A DNA stretch of 64,000 nt from Bradyrhizobiaceae bacterium Ga0074131 (lineage in GTDB: Bacteria > Pseudomonadota > Alphaproteobacteria > Rhizobiales > Xanthobacteraceae): positions 248,001 through 312,000 of the forward strand of contig LNEC01000017.1 of NCBI GenBank assembly GCA_001464035.1, read 5' to 3'. The translations under genes were made by a program, and so were the position numbers. The notes beneath the pieces are model-generated. The model did no database searches, was not told the origin of the DNA, and saw only the letters and a program-made list of their open reading frames with translations. Below, one piece after another: positions 8,778 to 17,276 of the stretch (position 1 is its first letter; each line of letters opens with the position of its first letter).

Positions 8778-10313
8778 ATGACCCGTATCGCCGTCGGCGG
8801 CTTCCTGCACGAGACCAATACCTTCGCGCCGACCAAGGCGACCTATGCCGACTTCGTGCATGGCGGAGGCTGGCCGGCGATGGCGCATGACGGTGACGTA
8901 CTCAAGACCATGCGCGACATCAATGTCGGGCTCGCAGGTTTTATCGCCGCGGCGGAAGTCAGAGGCTGGGAGCTGGTTCCAACCATCTCCTGCGGCGCCA
9001 GCCCGTCAGCGCATGTCACCGAGGACGCGTTCGAGCGCGTCGTGAAGGTGATGCTCGATGGCATCAAGGCCGCAGGTCGCCTCGACGCCGTCTACCTCGA
9101 CCTGCACGGCGCCATGGTCACCGAACATCTGGACGACGGCGAAGGTGAAATCCTCAAGCGCGTACGCCGGGTGGTCGGCAGGGATTTGCCGCTGGTGGTC
9201 AGTCTCGATCTGCACGCCAATGTGACGCCGGAAATGGTTGAATATGCGGATGCACTCATTGCCTACCGCACCTATCCGCACGTCGACATGGCCGACACCG
9301 GTCGCGTTGCCGCGGAACACCTCGCACTGCTGCTCACCACCAAGCAGAAATTCGCAAAAGCTTTCCGGCAACTGCCCTTCCTGATTCCGATCAGCTGGCA
9401 GTGCACCAACGACCAGCCGACCAAGGGTATTTACCAGAAGCTCGCGGCGCTGCAGGACGATGCCGTGCCGACACTGTCATTTGCGCCGGGATTTCCGGCC
9501 GCCGATTTCAGGGATTGCGGGCCGAGCGTGTTGGCCTACGGCAGGACCCAGGAGGATGCCGACGCCGCGGCCGACACCATCATGAATCTCATTGTCGGTC
9601 ACGAGAGCGATTTCGACGGCCGCATTTTTGCGCCCGACGAAGGCGTGCGGTATGCGATCGAACTGGCCAAGACCGCGACCAGGCCGATCGTGATCGCCGA
9701 CACCCAGGACAATCCCGGAGCCGGCGGCGATTCCGACACCACGGGCATGCTGCGCGCGCTGGTGCGCAACAACGCCCAGCGCGCCGCCATGGGCGTGATC
9801 TACGATCCTGACTCGGCCAAAGCCGCGCATGCCGCGGGCATGGGCGCGACCGTCACGCTGGCGCTGGGCGGCAAATCGGGCATCCCTGGCGATGCGCCCT
9901 ACCAGGAAAGCTTCATCGTCGAACGACTCTCCGACGGCAGGTTCGTGGCGCCCGGTCCCTACTACGGCGGGCGCGAGATGGATATGGGCCCGTCGGCGTG
10001 CTTGCGCATCGGCGGCGTCAGGGTGGTCGTCTCCTCGCACAAGGCGCAACTCGCCGATCAGGCGATGTACCGTTATGTCGGGATCGATCCGACCGAGCAG
10101 GCGATCCTGGTGAACAAAAGCTCGGTGCATTTTCGCGCGGACTTCGAGCCGATCGCCGGAAAGCTGATGATCTGCGCCGCGCCCGGCGCGATGCCGGCCG
10201 ACACCGCCGCCCTGCCCTGGACGCGGCTGCGCCCGGGCATTCGCACCAGACCGAACGGTCCCGCTTTCGTTCCCGCAACCCAGTCACGCTCAACGTCTTC
10301 TGCAACCGGATAA
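8778..10313 (+). CDS. M81 family metallopeptidase (MlrC-like)
   Basis: Member of the MlrC/microcystinase C family (DUF1485 N-domain plus MlrC C-domain), 511 residues, a metalloprotein that cleaves linear peptides. Family motifs are visible: GGFLHETNTFAP at 7-18, DLHGAM, SLDLHAN, YRTYPHVD and DNPGAGGDSD. No signal peptide is seen. The ATG at 8778 is chosen because the protein family begins at MTRIAVGGF; an upstream ATG at 8688 would read out of the repeat. It lies 5 bases before the M20D gene. The context points to breakdown of an imported peptide or amide; microcystin itself is only the name-giving substrate of the family. Confidence 0.9.
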   Translation: MTRIAVGGFLHETNTFAPTKATYADFVHGGGWPAMAHDGDVLKTMRDINVGLAGFIAAAEVRGWELVPTISCGASPSAHVTEDAFERVVKVMLDGIKAAGRLDAVYLDLHGAMVTEHLDDGEGEILKRVRRVVGRDLPLVVSLDLHANVTPEMVEYADALIAYRTYPHVDMADTGRVAAEHLALLLTTKQKFAKAFRQLPFLIPISWQCTNDQPTKGIYQKLAALQDDAVPTLSFAPGFPAADFRDCGPSVLAYGRTQEDADAAADTIMNLIVGHESDFDGRIFAPDEGVRYAIELAKTATRPIVIADTQDNPGAGGDSDTTGMLRALVRNNAQRAAMGVIYDPDSAKAAHAAGMGATVTLALGGKSGIPGDAPYQESFIVERLSDGRFVAPGPYYGGREMDMGPSACLRIGGVRVVVSSHKAQLADQAMYRYVGIDPTEQAILVNKSSVHFRADFEPIAGKLMICAAPGAMPADTAALPWTRLRPGIRTRPNGPAFVPATQSRSTSSATG

Positions 10314-10318
10314 CAGCC

Positions 10319-11491
10319 ATGCCCAACATCGAACGGATCGAAGGCTATGCCGACGAACTCACCGCGATCCGCCGGGATCTGCACGCACATCCCGAAATCG
10401 GCTTCGAGGAAGTCCGCACCTCCGGCATCGTCGCCGAAAAGCTGACGCAATGGGGCATCGAGGTGCATCGCGGCCTTGGCGGCACCGGTGTGGTCGGCGT
10501 GCTCAGGGGCAAGGGGACCGGCGGCAAGCGCATCGGCCTGCGCGCCGACATGGACGCGCTGCCGATGGAGGAGAACACCAATCTGCGCTGGCGCTCGACC
10601 ATCCCCGGCCGCTTCCACGGCTGCGGCCATGACGGCCACACCACCATGCTGCTCGGCACCGCGCGCTACCTCGCCGAGACCCGGAATTTCGACGGCACCG
10701 TGCATTTCATCTTCCAGCCGGCCGAAGAAGGTCTCGGCGGCGCGCGCGCCATGATCAAGGACGGGCTGTTCGAGAAATTCCCCTGCGACGAAATCTACGG
10801 GCTGCACAATGCGCCCGACCTGAACCATGGCGAGATCGCGATCCTGCCGGGACCTGCGATGGCCGGTGCCGACTTCTTCGACATCGTCATATCGGGCTAT
10901 GGCGCGCATGGCGCGATGCCCAATTTCTCCAAGGATCCCGTGGTCATCGCGATGACGCTCGGCCAGGCGCTGCAGACCATCGTCAGCCGCAACGTCAATC
11001 CCCACGAGCCCGCGGTGCTCTCGATCACCCAGATTCACGCCGGCTCGGCCTACAATGTGATTCCCGGCGAAGCGAAACTGTGCGGCACCGTCCGTGCCTT
11101 TTCCGACGAGGTGCGCGTGCTGATCCGCGAGCGGATGCGCGCGCTCTGCGCCGGCATCGCCAGCGCCTTCCAGGTCGAAATATCCGTCGACATCCGCGAC
11201 GGCTTCAGCGTGCTGGTCAACGAAGAGGAACAGTCCGCCGTGGTGGCCGACGTAGCGCGCACGGTGGTCGATCCCGACAAGGTGATCACCCGAACGGAGC
11301 CCAAGATGGGCAGTGAGGATTTCGCCGATATGCTGCACGCCGTGCCGGGAGCGTATTTCTGGGTCGGCCATGAAGGATCGGTGCCGGTGCACAATCCCGG
11401 TTACATCCTCGACGACAAGATTCTCCCCATCGGCGCCAGCATGTTTGCGCGCATCATCGAAACCCGTCTTCCGGCAACCGCCCATGCATAA
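10319..11491 (+). CDS. M20D amidohydrolase (hippurate/IAA-amino acid hydrolase type)
   Basis: Hydrolyses N-acyl amino acids or similar amides, 390 residues. Metal-binding motifs are RADMDALPM, HGCGHDGHT and the PAEE segment (FQPAEEGLGG), all typical of the M20D subfamily. The ATG at 10319 gives the family N-terminus (ERIEGYADELTAIRRDLHAHPEIGF). Its stop codon overlaps the start of the amidase gene by 8 bases, so the two are probably co-translated. No export signal is seen. Confidence 0.92.
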   Translation: MPNIERIEGYADELTAIRRDLHAHPEIGFEEVRTSGIVAEKLTQWGIEVHRGLGGTGVVGVLRGKGTGGKRIGLRADMDALPMEENTNLRWRSTIPGRFHGCGHDGHTTMLLGTARYLAETRNFDGTVHFIFQPAEEGLGGARAMIKDGLFEKFPCDEIYGLHNAPDLNHGEIAILPGPAMAGADFFDIVISGYGAHGAMPNFSKDPVVIAMTLGQALQTIVSRNVNPHEPAVLSITQIHAGSAYNVIPGEAKLCGTVRAFSDEVRVLIRERMRALCAGIASAFQVEISVDIRDGFSVLVNEEEQSAVVADVARTVVDPDKVITRTEPKMGSEDFADMLHAVPGAYFWVGHEGSVPVHNPGYILDDKILPIGASMFARIIETRLPATAHA

Positions 11492-12905
11492 ACCCGCAGC
11501 CGAGGAAGCGGTCACGTCGCTGCACGATCTTTCCGCCGTCGACCTGATCGCCGGCTTTCGCGCCAAGCAGTTTTCGCCCTCGGAAGTGCTGGAGGACGTG
11601 CTGACGCATGTCGCGGTGTGGGAGCCGCACATCAAGGCGCTGTACGCCTTCGATCCCGACGGCGCGCGGGCGGTTGCGAAAGTATCGAGCGACCGCTGGC
11701 AAAAGGGCGAGCCGATGGGCGCGCTCGACGGCGTGCCCGTCACCATCAAGGACAATATCGCCACCAAGGGCGTGCCGGTGCCGCTCGGCGCGGCCAGCAT
11801 GCCGCTGGCGCCGGCCGAGCGGGATGCGCCGCCCGCTGCGCGCCTGCGCGAGGCCGGCGCGGTGATCTTCTCGAAAACCACCATGCCGGACTACGGCATG
11901 CTGTCGTCGGGCCTGTCCAGCTTCCATCCCCTCACCCGCAATCCCTGGGACCTGACCAAGAATCCCGGCGGCTCCAGTTCCGGCGCCGGCGCCGCGGGCG
12001 CCGCCGGTTACGGCCCGCTGCACCTCGGCACCGACATCGGCGGCTCGGTGCGGCTGCCGGCCTGCTGGTGCGGCCTGGTCGCGCTGAAACCGAGCCTCGG
12101 GCGGGTTCCGGTCGACCCGCCCTATGTCGGCCGCGTCGCGGGACCGATCACCCGCATTGTCGATGACGCCGCCTTGATGATGAGCGTGCTGTCGCGGCCC
12201 GACCGCCGCGACGGCATGAGCCTGCCGCCGAATGACATCAACTGGAAGGCGCTGGAGAAGTCACCACGCAAGCTGCGCATCGGGCTGATGCTTGATGCCG
12301 GCACGGGTCAGGCGCTGGAGCAGGACGTGCGCGACGTTGTCGTGAAGGCTGCGAAAGCGTTCGAAGCCGCCGGCGCCGTCGTCACCGAGGTCGATGGCGT
12401 GATGACGCGCGAGATTCTCGACGGGCTCGATACGTTCTGGCGCGCCCGGATGTGGGACGAACTGTCGAAGCTGGCGCCGGGCGAGCGCGCCAGGGCGCTG
12501 CCCTATATCCGCCAGTGGGCGGAGACCGGCGCAAAGTTGTCGGGCGTCGACGTGATCAGGGGTTTTAACGCCACCATGGCGATCCGCGCAGCCGCATCCC
12601 GACTGTTCTGCGAGATCGACTATGTGATTTCGCCGGTGTCGCCGGTGGTGAATTTCGCTGCCGAACTCGCCTCCCCGATCAACGATCCCTCAAGGCCATT
12701 CGAACACATCGCCTATACCGTGCCGTGGAACATGGCGGAAAATCCTGCCGCTTCGATCAATGGCGGTTTTGACAAGACGGGTTTTCCGATCGGCATCCAG
12801 ATCGTCGGCCGCCGCTTCGACGACATCGGCGTGCTCGGCATGGCCAAGGCATTCGAGGGATTGCGCGGGCCGCAGAAGCCGTGGCCGAGCCCGCCGAAGA
12901 AGTAA
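11484..12905 (+). CDS. Amidase signature family protein
   Basis: Amide hydrolase of 473 residues with the Ser-cisSer-Lys triad: K89 (VTIKDN), the Gly/Ser-rich stretch NPGGSSSGAG carrying the cis-Ser, and the nucleophile in DIGGSVR. The start at 11484 overlaps the end of the M20D gene by 8 bases. With the M81 and M20D genes it forms the downstream, hydrolytic half of the uptake module. The amide acted on is not known. It could also be annotated as a GatA-like protein, but no gatB or gatC is near. Confidence 0.9.
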   Translation: MHKPAAEEAVTSLHDLSAVDLIAGFRAKQFSPSEVLEDVLTHVAVWEPHIKALYAFDPDGARAVAKVSSDRWQKGEPMGALDGVPVTIKDNIATKGVPVPLGAASMPLAPAERDAPPAARLREAGAVIFSKTTMPDYGMLSSGLSSFHPLTRNPWDLTKNPGGSSSGAGAAGAAGYGPLHLGTDIGGSVRLPACWCGLVALKPSLGRVPVDPPYVGRVAGPITRIVDDAALMMSVLSRPDRRDGMSLPPNDINWKALEKSPRKLRIGLMLDAGTGQALEQDVRDVVVKAAKAFEAAGAVVTEVDGVMTREILDGLDTFWRARMWDELSKLAPGERARALPYIRQWAETGAKLSGVDVIRGFNATMAIRAAASRLFCEIDYVISPVSPVVNFAAELASPINDPSRPFEHIAYTVPWNMAENPAASINGGFDKTGFPIGIQIVGRRFDDIGVLGMAKAFEGLRGPQKPWPSPPKK

Positions 12906-12913
12906 CCACGTCC

Positions 12914-13009
12914 GTCATTCCGGGGCGCGCGTAGCGCGAGCCCGGACTCCATTCACCCGATAGTGAATATGGATTCCGGGCCGGTGGCTCCGGCGCATCC
13001 CGGAATGAC
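12914..13009. repeat. Dispersed palindromic repeat, family B
   Basis: The element begins GTCATTCCGGGGCGCG, ends CCCGGAATGAC and contains TGGATTCCGGGCC in the middle. It resembles the element at 41784. It lies between the amidase and enoyl-CoA hydratase genes and may mark the end of the uptake operon. Confidence 0.75.
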
Positions 13010-13047
13010 GGCCTGAAGTTCAAGAACAAAACCGAGAGGAATCCCCG

Positions 13048-13938
13048 ATGTCTTATGAGACGATCAAATACGAGGTCGACGAGCAGATTCTCACCATCAC
13101 GCTGAATCGGCCCGACAAGCTCAACGCCTTCACCGGCACCATGCAGGCGGAATTGATCAGCGCTTTCGATGCGGCGGACAAGGACGACAATATCCGCGCC
13201 ATCATCGTGACCGGCGCAGGGCGCGGGTTCTGCGCCGGCGCCGACCTCTCCTCCGGCGCCGACACCTTCGATCGCGACGCGCGGCGCGGGCCGGTGAAGC
13301 GGCTGCCCGACGGCAAGGTCGACTACAGCGATCCGCAGGTCCGCGACGGCGGCGGCCAGGTGACGCTGCGGATCTTCAAATGCCTGAAACCCGTGATTGC
13401 GGCAGTGAACGGCCCGGCGGTCGGCATCGGCGCCACCATGCTGCTGCCGATGGATATCCGCATCGCCTCCGAGAACGCCCGAATCGGTTTCGTGTTCTCG
13501 CAGCGCGGCATCGTGCCCGAAGCGGCATCGAGCTGGTTCCTGCCGCGCCTGGTCGGCATCGCCCAGGCGCTGGAATGGTGTTTTACGGGCCGCGTCTTCC
13601 CGGCGCAGGAAGCGCTGGCCGGGCGCCTGGTTTCGCGGGTCGTGCCTCCGGACGAATTGCTGCCGACCGCGCGCGCGCTGGCCAAGGAGATCGCCGCGAA
13701 AACCGCGCCGGTGTCGGTGGCGCTGATCCGACAGATGATGTGGCGCATGCTGGGCGCCGACGATCCGATGGAAGCCCACAAGATCGACAGCCGCGGCATC
13801 TACGCCCGCGGTCGTTCCGATGATGTGAAGGAAGGCGTGGTGTCGTTCCTGGAAAAGCGCCCGGCGCAGTTCAAGAACAAGGTGTCATCGGACATGCCCG
13901 ACTATTTCCCGTGGTGGGACGAGCGGGAGTATAAATAG
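13048..13938 (+). CDS. Enoyl-CoA hydratase/isomerase family protein
   Basis: Crotonase-fold protein of 296 residues that acts on acyl-CoA thioesters, most likely hydrating a double bond. The N-terminus ILTITLNRPDKLNAF and the oxyanion-hole motif RGFCAGADLSSG are typical, and the second oxyanion element lies at GPAVGIGATM. The glutamate in GIVPEAASSWFLPR matches a catalytic position of the family. RBS GAGAGG lies before the ATG. A family B repeat separates it from the upstream amidase, so a separate promoter is likely. The exact CoA substrate is not known. Confidence 0.9.
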   Translation: MSYETIKYEVDEQILTITLNRPDKLNAFTGTMQAELISAFDAADKDDNIRAIIVTGAGRGFCAGADLSSGADTFDRDARRGPVKRLPDGKVDYSDPQVRDGGGQVTLRIFKCLKPVIAAVNGPAVGIGATMLLPMDIRIASENARIGFVFSQRGIVPEAASSWFLPRLVGIAQALEWCFTGRVFPAQEALAGRLVSRVVPPDELLPTARALAKEIAAKTAPVSVALIRQMMWRMLGADDPMEAHKIDSRGIYARGRSDDVKEGVVSFLEKRPAQFKNKVSSDMPDYFPWWDEREYK

Positions 13939-13944
13939 AAAGTC

Positions 13945-14027
13945 GTCATTGCGAGGAGCGAAGCGACGAAGCAATCCATTCTTCCTTTCCTTGGCGAGAT
14001 GGATTGCTTCGCTTCGCTCGCAATGAC
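13945..14027. repeat. Family A repeat between convergent genes
   Basis: A clean hairpin-forming copy (GTCATTGCGAGGAGCG ... CTCGCAATGAC). It sits exactly between the convergent enoyl-CoA hydratase and quinone oxidoreductase genes, so it could act as a two-way transcription end. Confidence 0.8.
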
Positions 14028-14032
14028 GGCCG

Positions 14033-15007
14033 CTACCGCATCATCAACGCCACGCGGCCGATCGCTTTGCGGTCGACCAGAAGCCGCATCGCCTCCGCGT
14101 AACGTTCAAGCGGCAGCCGGTGCGAGACGTTCGGGCGAATCTTTCCAGCCTCCGCCCACGCCAGCAGCGCCTTGAGACGCACCTCCCCCAGTTCCGGATT
14201 TCGCCGCACCGCCTCGCCGGCGCGGACGCCGAGCACGCTGGCGCCCTTGATCAGCAACAGGTTGGTGCGGGCGAGCCCGATGCCGCCGGTAAACCCGATC
14301 ACCAGCAGCCGCGCGCCCCAGGCAATGCAGCGCACGCTGCTCTCGAAGGTCTCGCCGCCGACAGGATCGAACACCACGTCGGCGCCGCGCCCCTCGGTGA
14401 TGCGCTTGACGGCGTCACGAAACGGCTCGCGGGAATAGAGCACCAGATGATCGGCGCCGCGCGCCTGCGCCACGGCGAGCTTTTCGTCCGACGAGGCCGC
14501 CGCGATCACGGTGGCGCCCAGCATCTTGCCCATCTCGACCGCGGCCAGGCCAACGCCGCCGCCGGCGCCGTGCACCAGCAGCACCTCGCCGGGCTGAAGT
14601 CTGCCGCGATCGATCAGCGCGTGATAGGCGGTGCCGTGGCCGGCCAGAAATGTCGCGCCCTCGGCGTAGTCGAAAGTCGAGGGCAGCGGCGTCAGTTGCG
14701 AGGACGTGACGACGGCTTCCTCGGCGTAGGCGCCGTGCCGCATCTTGACGATCACGCGGTCGCCGACCGCGACGCCATCGGCGCCATTGACCTCGACGAC
14801 CTCGCCGGCGGCCTCCATTCCGGGCGTGAATGGCAGCGGCGGCTTGAGCTGATACTTGCCGGCCGCCATCAGTATATCAGGAAAATTGAGCCCTGCGGCA
14901 TGCACGGTGACACGCACCTCGCCCGGCGCCAACGGCGGCGCCGTGAAGCTCTCCAGCTGCAGGCTCTCGGGCGGCCCGAGTTCGCGGCAAACGACCTTCT
15001 TCGGCAT
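14033..15007 (-). CDS. NADPH:quinone oxidoreductase family protein (zinc-free MDR)
   Basis: Medium-chain dehydrogenase/reductase of 324 residues that uses NADPH to reduce quinones or enones. The GroES-like N-domain carries GLNFPDILMAAG. The Rossmann motif GAGGGVGLAAVEMGK follows near residue 150. The structural-zinc cysteines are absent, as in the quinone reductase branch. The ATG at 15007 gives MPKKVVCRELG, the family N-terminus, and shares one base with the stop of the preceding gene (TGATG), so the pair is coupled. An open frame running further upstream on the same strand is antisense read-through. Confidence 0.9.
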   Translation of the reverse strand: MPKKVVCRELGPPESLQLESFTAPPLAPGEVRVTVHAAGLNFPDILMAAGKYQLKPPLPFTPGMEAAGEVVEVNGADGVAVGDRVIVKMRHGAYAEEAVVTSSQLTPLPSTFDYAEGATFLAGHGTAYHALIDRGRLQPGEVLLVHGAGGGVGLAAVEMGKMLGATVIAAASSDEKLAVAQARGADHLVLYSREPFRDAVKRITEGRGADVVFDPVGGETFESSVRCIAWGARLLVIGFTGGIGLARTNLLLIKGASVLGVRAGEAVRRNPELGEVRLKALLAWAEAGKIRPNVSHRLPLERYAEAMRLLVDRKAIGRVALMMR

Positions 15008-15630
15008 CAGGCCGCCTGCGCCTTGAGCCGCGCCAGCGCTTCCCGGATCAGCGGCATGCGGTCGTTGCCGAAATACATGTCGGTCTTGCCGACGAAGATG
15101 GTGGGCGATCCGAAGCCGCCACGCGCCATCACTTCGTCGGTATTGGCCTTGAGCTGGTCCTTGATCGCCTGATCGCTGATGCCCGCGAAGAACGCTTGCG
15201 GATCGACGCCGACGCTCTTGCAGATCTCGGTCAGCACATCGTCCTTCGAGATGTCCTTGTCGGCGCCCCAATAGGCTTCGAACACTGCGCGCGCGAACGG
15301 CAGCATGTCCTTGTCGAGCCAGATGCAGCCGCGCATCGCCTTGACGCTGTTGACCGGAAACACCGTCGGCGGCATCTTGATCGCGAGCCCGGCGGAGCGC
15401 GCCCAGTCGGCGAGGTCCTTCTTCTGGTAGCGTGCCTTCAGCGGCACCGGCGCCTCGCGCGAGGCATAGACGCTGGGATTGACCGAATTGAAGATGCCGC
15501 CGACCAGGATCGGCCGCCACGAGATCTCGGCGCCGAACTCCTTTGCGATGGGCTGGATGTTGTGGAAGGCGAGATAGGTCCAGGGGCTGGAGCAGTCGAA
15601 GAAGAATTCGATCATGGTGGCGTTTTCCAT
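15007..15630 (-). CDS. 2-hydroxychromene-2-carboxylate isomerase/DsbA family protein
   Basis: Thioredoxin-fold protein of 207 residues, related to HCCA isomerase and kappa-class GST (DSBA domain). The N-terminal motif FFFDCSSPWTY has CSSPW where DsbA has CPHC, as in the isomerase branch, so it is probably a glutathione-dependent isomerase. It is the first gene of a two-gene operon with the quinone oxidoreductase. The pairing suggests work on aromatic or electrophilic compounds; this is inference. Confidence 0.85.
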   Translation of the reverse strand: MENATMIEFFFDCSSPWTYLAFHNIQPIAKEFGAEISWRPILVGGIFNSVNPSVYASREAPVPLKARYQKKDLADWARSAGLAIKMPPTVFPVNSVKAMRGCIWLDKDMLPFARAVFEAYWGADKDISKDDVLTEICKSVGVDPQAFFAGISDQAIKDQLKANTDEVMARGGFGSPTIFVGKTDMYFGNDRMPLIREALARLKAQAA

Positions 15631-15682
15631 TTGTTGTCGCGTCTTGGCGCGATTTTAGTTGTTGGATGTCATCTCTATCAAC

Positions 15683-15804
15683 GTCATTGCGAGGAGCCCT
15701 TGCGACGAAGCAATCCATCTTCCTTCTTTTCCGCTGTGAGATGGATTGCTTCGTCGCTGCCGCCGTCGCTCTTCGAGCGACAGCTAATCGCTCCTCGCAA
15801 TGAC
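15683..15804. repeat. Dispersed palindromic repeat, family A
   Basis: The outer ends TCAACGTCATTGCGAG and CTCGCAATGACGTTGA are complementary. The inner part has GAAGCAATCCATC and GATGGATTGCTTC. It lies upstream of the DsbA-like gene. Confidence 0.8.
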
Positions 15805-15816
15805 GTTGAGGCGACC

Positions 15817-15930
15817 TCACTTCCTCCCAGCCATCTCCCTCGCCTTCTGCCCGAACATGTTCCGGCGCGCTTCCTCGTCGAACGGCTCCTTGACGAATTT
15901 GCCGATCGCCAGCACAGCCGAGCATCGGCC
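15817..15930 (-). pseudogene. Possible 3' remnant of a degraded gene
   Basis: The minus strand reads about 34 residues ending FGQKAREMAGRK before a stop at 15817. The composition is that of real coding sequence (EEARRNMFG), but no start, domain or upstream continuation is recognisable. It may be the tail of a lost gene, or chance. The rest of the stretch up to 16052 shows nothing clear. Confidence 0.25.
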
Positions 15931-16052
15931 CTGGCAAGGTGCCCGCATCCTAGCCCGCGGCGTCAGTACCTTCCAGTCATCAGGGCGATCTTGTGGGGCG
16001 CATGCCGAACATGGCACACAGGCGCCAACGACAACCGTCCGGGAGGCCCACC

Positions 16053-17075
16053 ATGCTGTTTCCAACCACGATCGCAGGCTCTTTGCCGAAGCCGGAATGG
16101 CTGGCCGAGCCCAATACGCTGTGGGCGCCCTGGAAATCCAAGGGTGAGGAGTTGGCGCGGGCCAAGCGTGACGCCACCATGCTGGCGGTGAAACTGCAGG
16201 AAGACGCCGGCATCGACATCGTCACCGAGGGCGAGCAGGCGCGCCAGCATTTCGTTCATGGCTTCCTCGAGAAGATCGAGGGCATCGATTTCGCCCACAA
16301 GGTCGAGATGGGAATCCGCAAAGACCGCTACAAGGCGATGGTGCCGCAGGTGGTGGCGCCGCTGCGGCTGAAGGGCCGCGTCCATGCCGACGAGGCCCGC
16401 ATCGCCCGCACCCACACGACGCACAAGCTGAAATTCACCCTGCCAGGCCCGATGACCATCATCGACACCATCGCCGATCAGTATTATGGCGACCGCGTCA
16501 AGATGGCGTTCGCCTTTGCCGAACTGCTCAACGAGGAAGCGAAAGCCCTGCAGGCCGATGGCGTCGACATGATCCAGTTCGACGAACCCGCCTTCAACGT
16601 CTATATGGACGAGGTTTCCGACTGGGGCATCAAGGCGCTGGAGCGCGCTGCCGAGGGGCTTACCTGCGCCACCGCCGTGCACATCTGCTACGGCTACGGC
16701 ATCAAGGCCAATACCGACTGGAAGGAAACGCTGGGAGCCGAGTGGCGGCAGTACGAGGAGATCTTTCCGGCGATCGCCAGGAGCCCGATCCAGCAGGTCG
16801 CGATCGAGTGCCGCAATTCGAAAGTGCCGCTCGACCTGCTCGCTTTGCTCCAAGGCAAGATCGTGCAGGCCGGCGTGATCGACGTCGCCAGCGACACCGT
16901 CGAAACCGCCGAAGATGTCGTCAAGGTGATCGAGGCCGTCTCAAAGTTCGTGCCGAAGAGCAACATCATCGCCACCACCAATTGCGGCATGGCGCCGATG
17001 CGCCGCGATATCGCGGAGGCAAAGCTGATGGCGCTGGGCGCGGGCGCGAAGCTGGCAAGGGAGAGGTTGGGGTAA
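16053..17075 (+). CDS. Cobalamin-independent methionine synthase-like protein (MetE C-domain type)
   Basis: A 340-residue single-domain relative of the catalytic half of MetE. It probably moves a methyl group to a thiol such as homocysteine. The zinc ligands expected from MetE are present: H210 and C212 (HICYG), E252 (IECRNS) and C311 (TTNCGMAP). The N-terminal folate-binding half of full MetE (about 750 residues) is absent, so the methyl donor is uncertain. The ATG at 16053 follows GGGAGG by 7 bases. It stands alone, with a family C repeat just after it. Confidence 0.85.
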   Translation: MLFPTTIAGSLPKPEWLAEPNTLWAPWKSKGEELARAKRDATMLAVKLQEDAGIDIVTEGEQARQHFVHGFLEKIEGIDFAHKVEMGIRKDRYKAMVPQVVAPLRLKGRVHADEARIARTHTTHKLKFTLPGPMTIIDTIADQYYGDRVKMAFAFAELLNEEAKALQADGVDMIQFDEPAFNVYMDEVSDWGIKALERAAEGLTCATAVHICYGYGIKANTDWKETLGAEWRQYEEIFPAIARSPIQQVAIECRNSKVPLDLLALLQGKIVQAGVIDVASDTVETAEDVVKVIEAVSKFVPKSNIIATTNCGMAPMRRDIAEAKLMALGAGAKLARERLG

Positions 17076-17080
17076 TCAAC

Positions 17081-17265
17081 GTCATCCTCTGGATGACGGC
17101 CTTGTCGCTTCTCGAACCACTCCGCTCCCTCATGGTGAGGAGCGCGTCCGGCAGCGCGCTTGCGCTGCACGGCGCGCGTCTCGAACCATCTGGCACAAGG
17201 CCTGCTGCCATCCTTCGAGACGCCGCGCGAAGGCGCGCGGCTCCTCAGGATGAGGTCGGAATTCG
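17081..17265. repeat. Dispersed repeat, family C
   Basis: Contains CTCATGGTGAGGAGCGCG, then CATCCTTCGAGACGC and GGCTCCTCAGGATGAGG, giving partial inverted symmetry. A related element lies between groES and groEL at 39926. It separates the convergent MetE-like and hypothetical genes. Confidence 0.65.
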
Positions 17266-17276
17266 TTCACAGGCTC

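Noticed and set aside
10073..11884. Minus-strand frame of about 600 codons
   Set aside because: It lies opposite the M81, M20D and amidase genes, whose motifs are unmistakable.
14033..15937. Apparent fusion of the quinone oxidoreductase with a long N-terminal part
   Set aside because: The upstream part is the wrong frame of the DsbA-like gene and a repeat. The TGATG junction at 15005-15009 shows two coupled genes.
15805..16052. A SAM-type riboswitch before the MetE-like gene
   Set aside because: I could not find the conserved core of any SAM riboswitch class; a covariance-model search would be needed to be sure.
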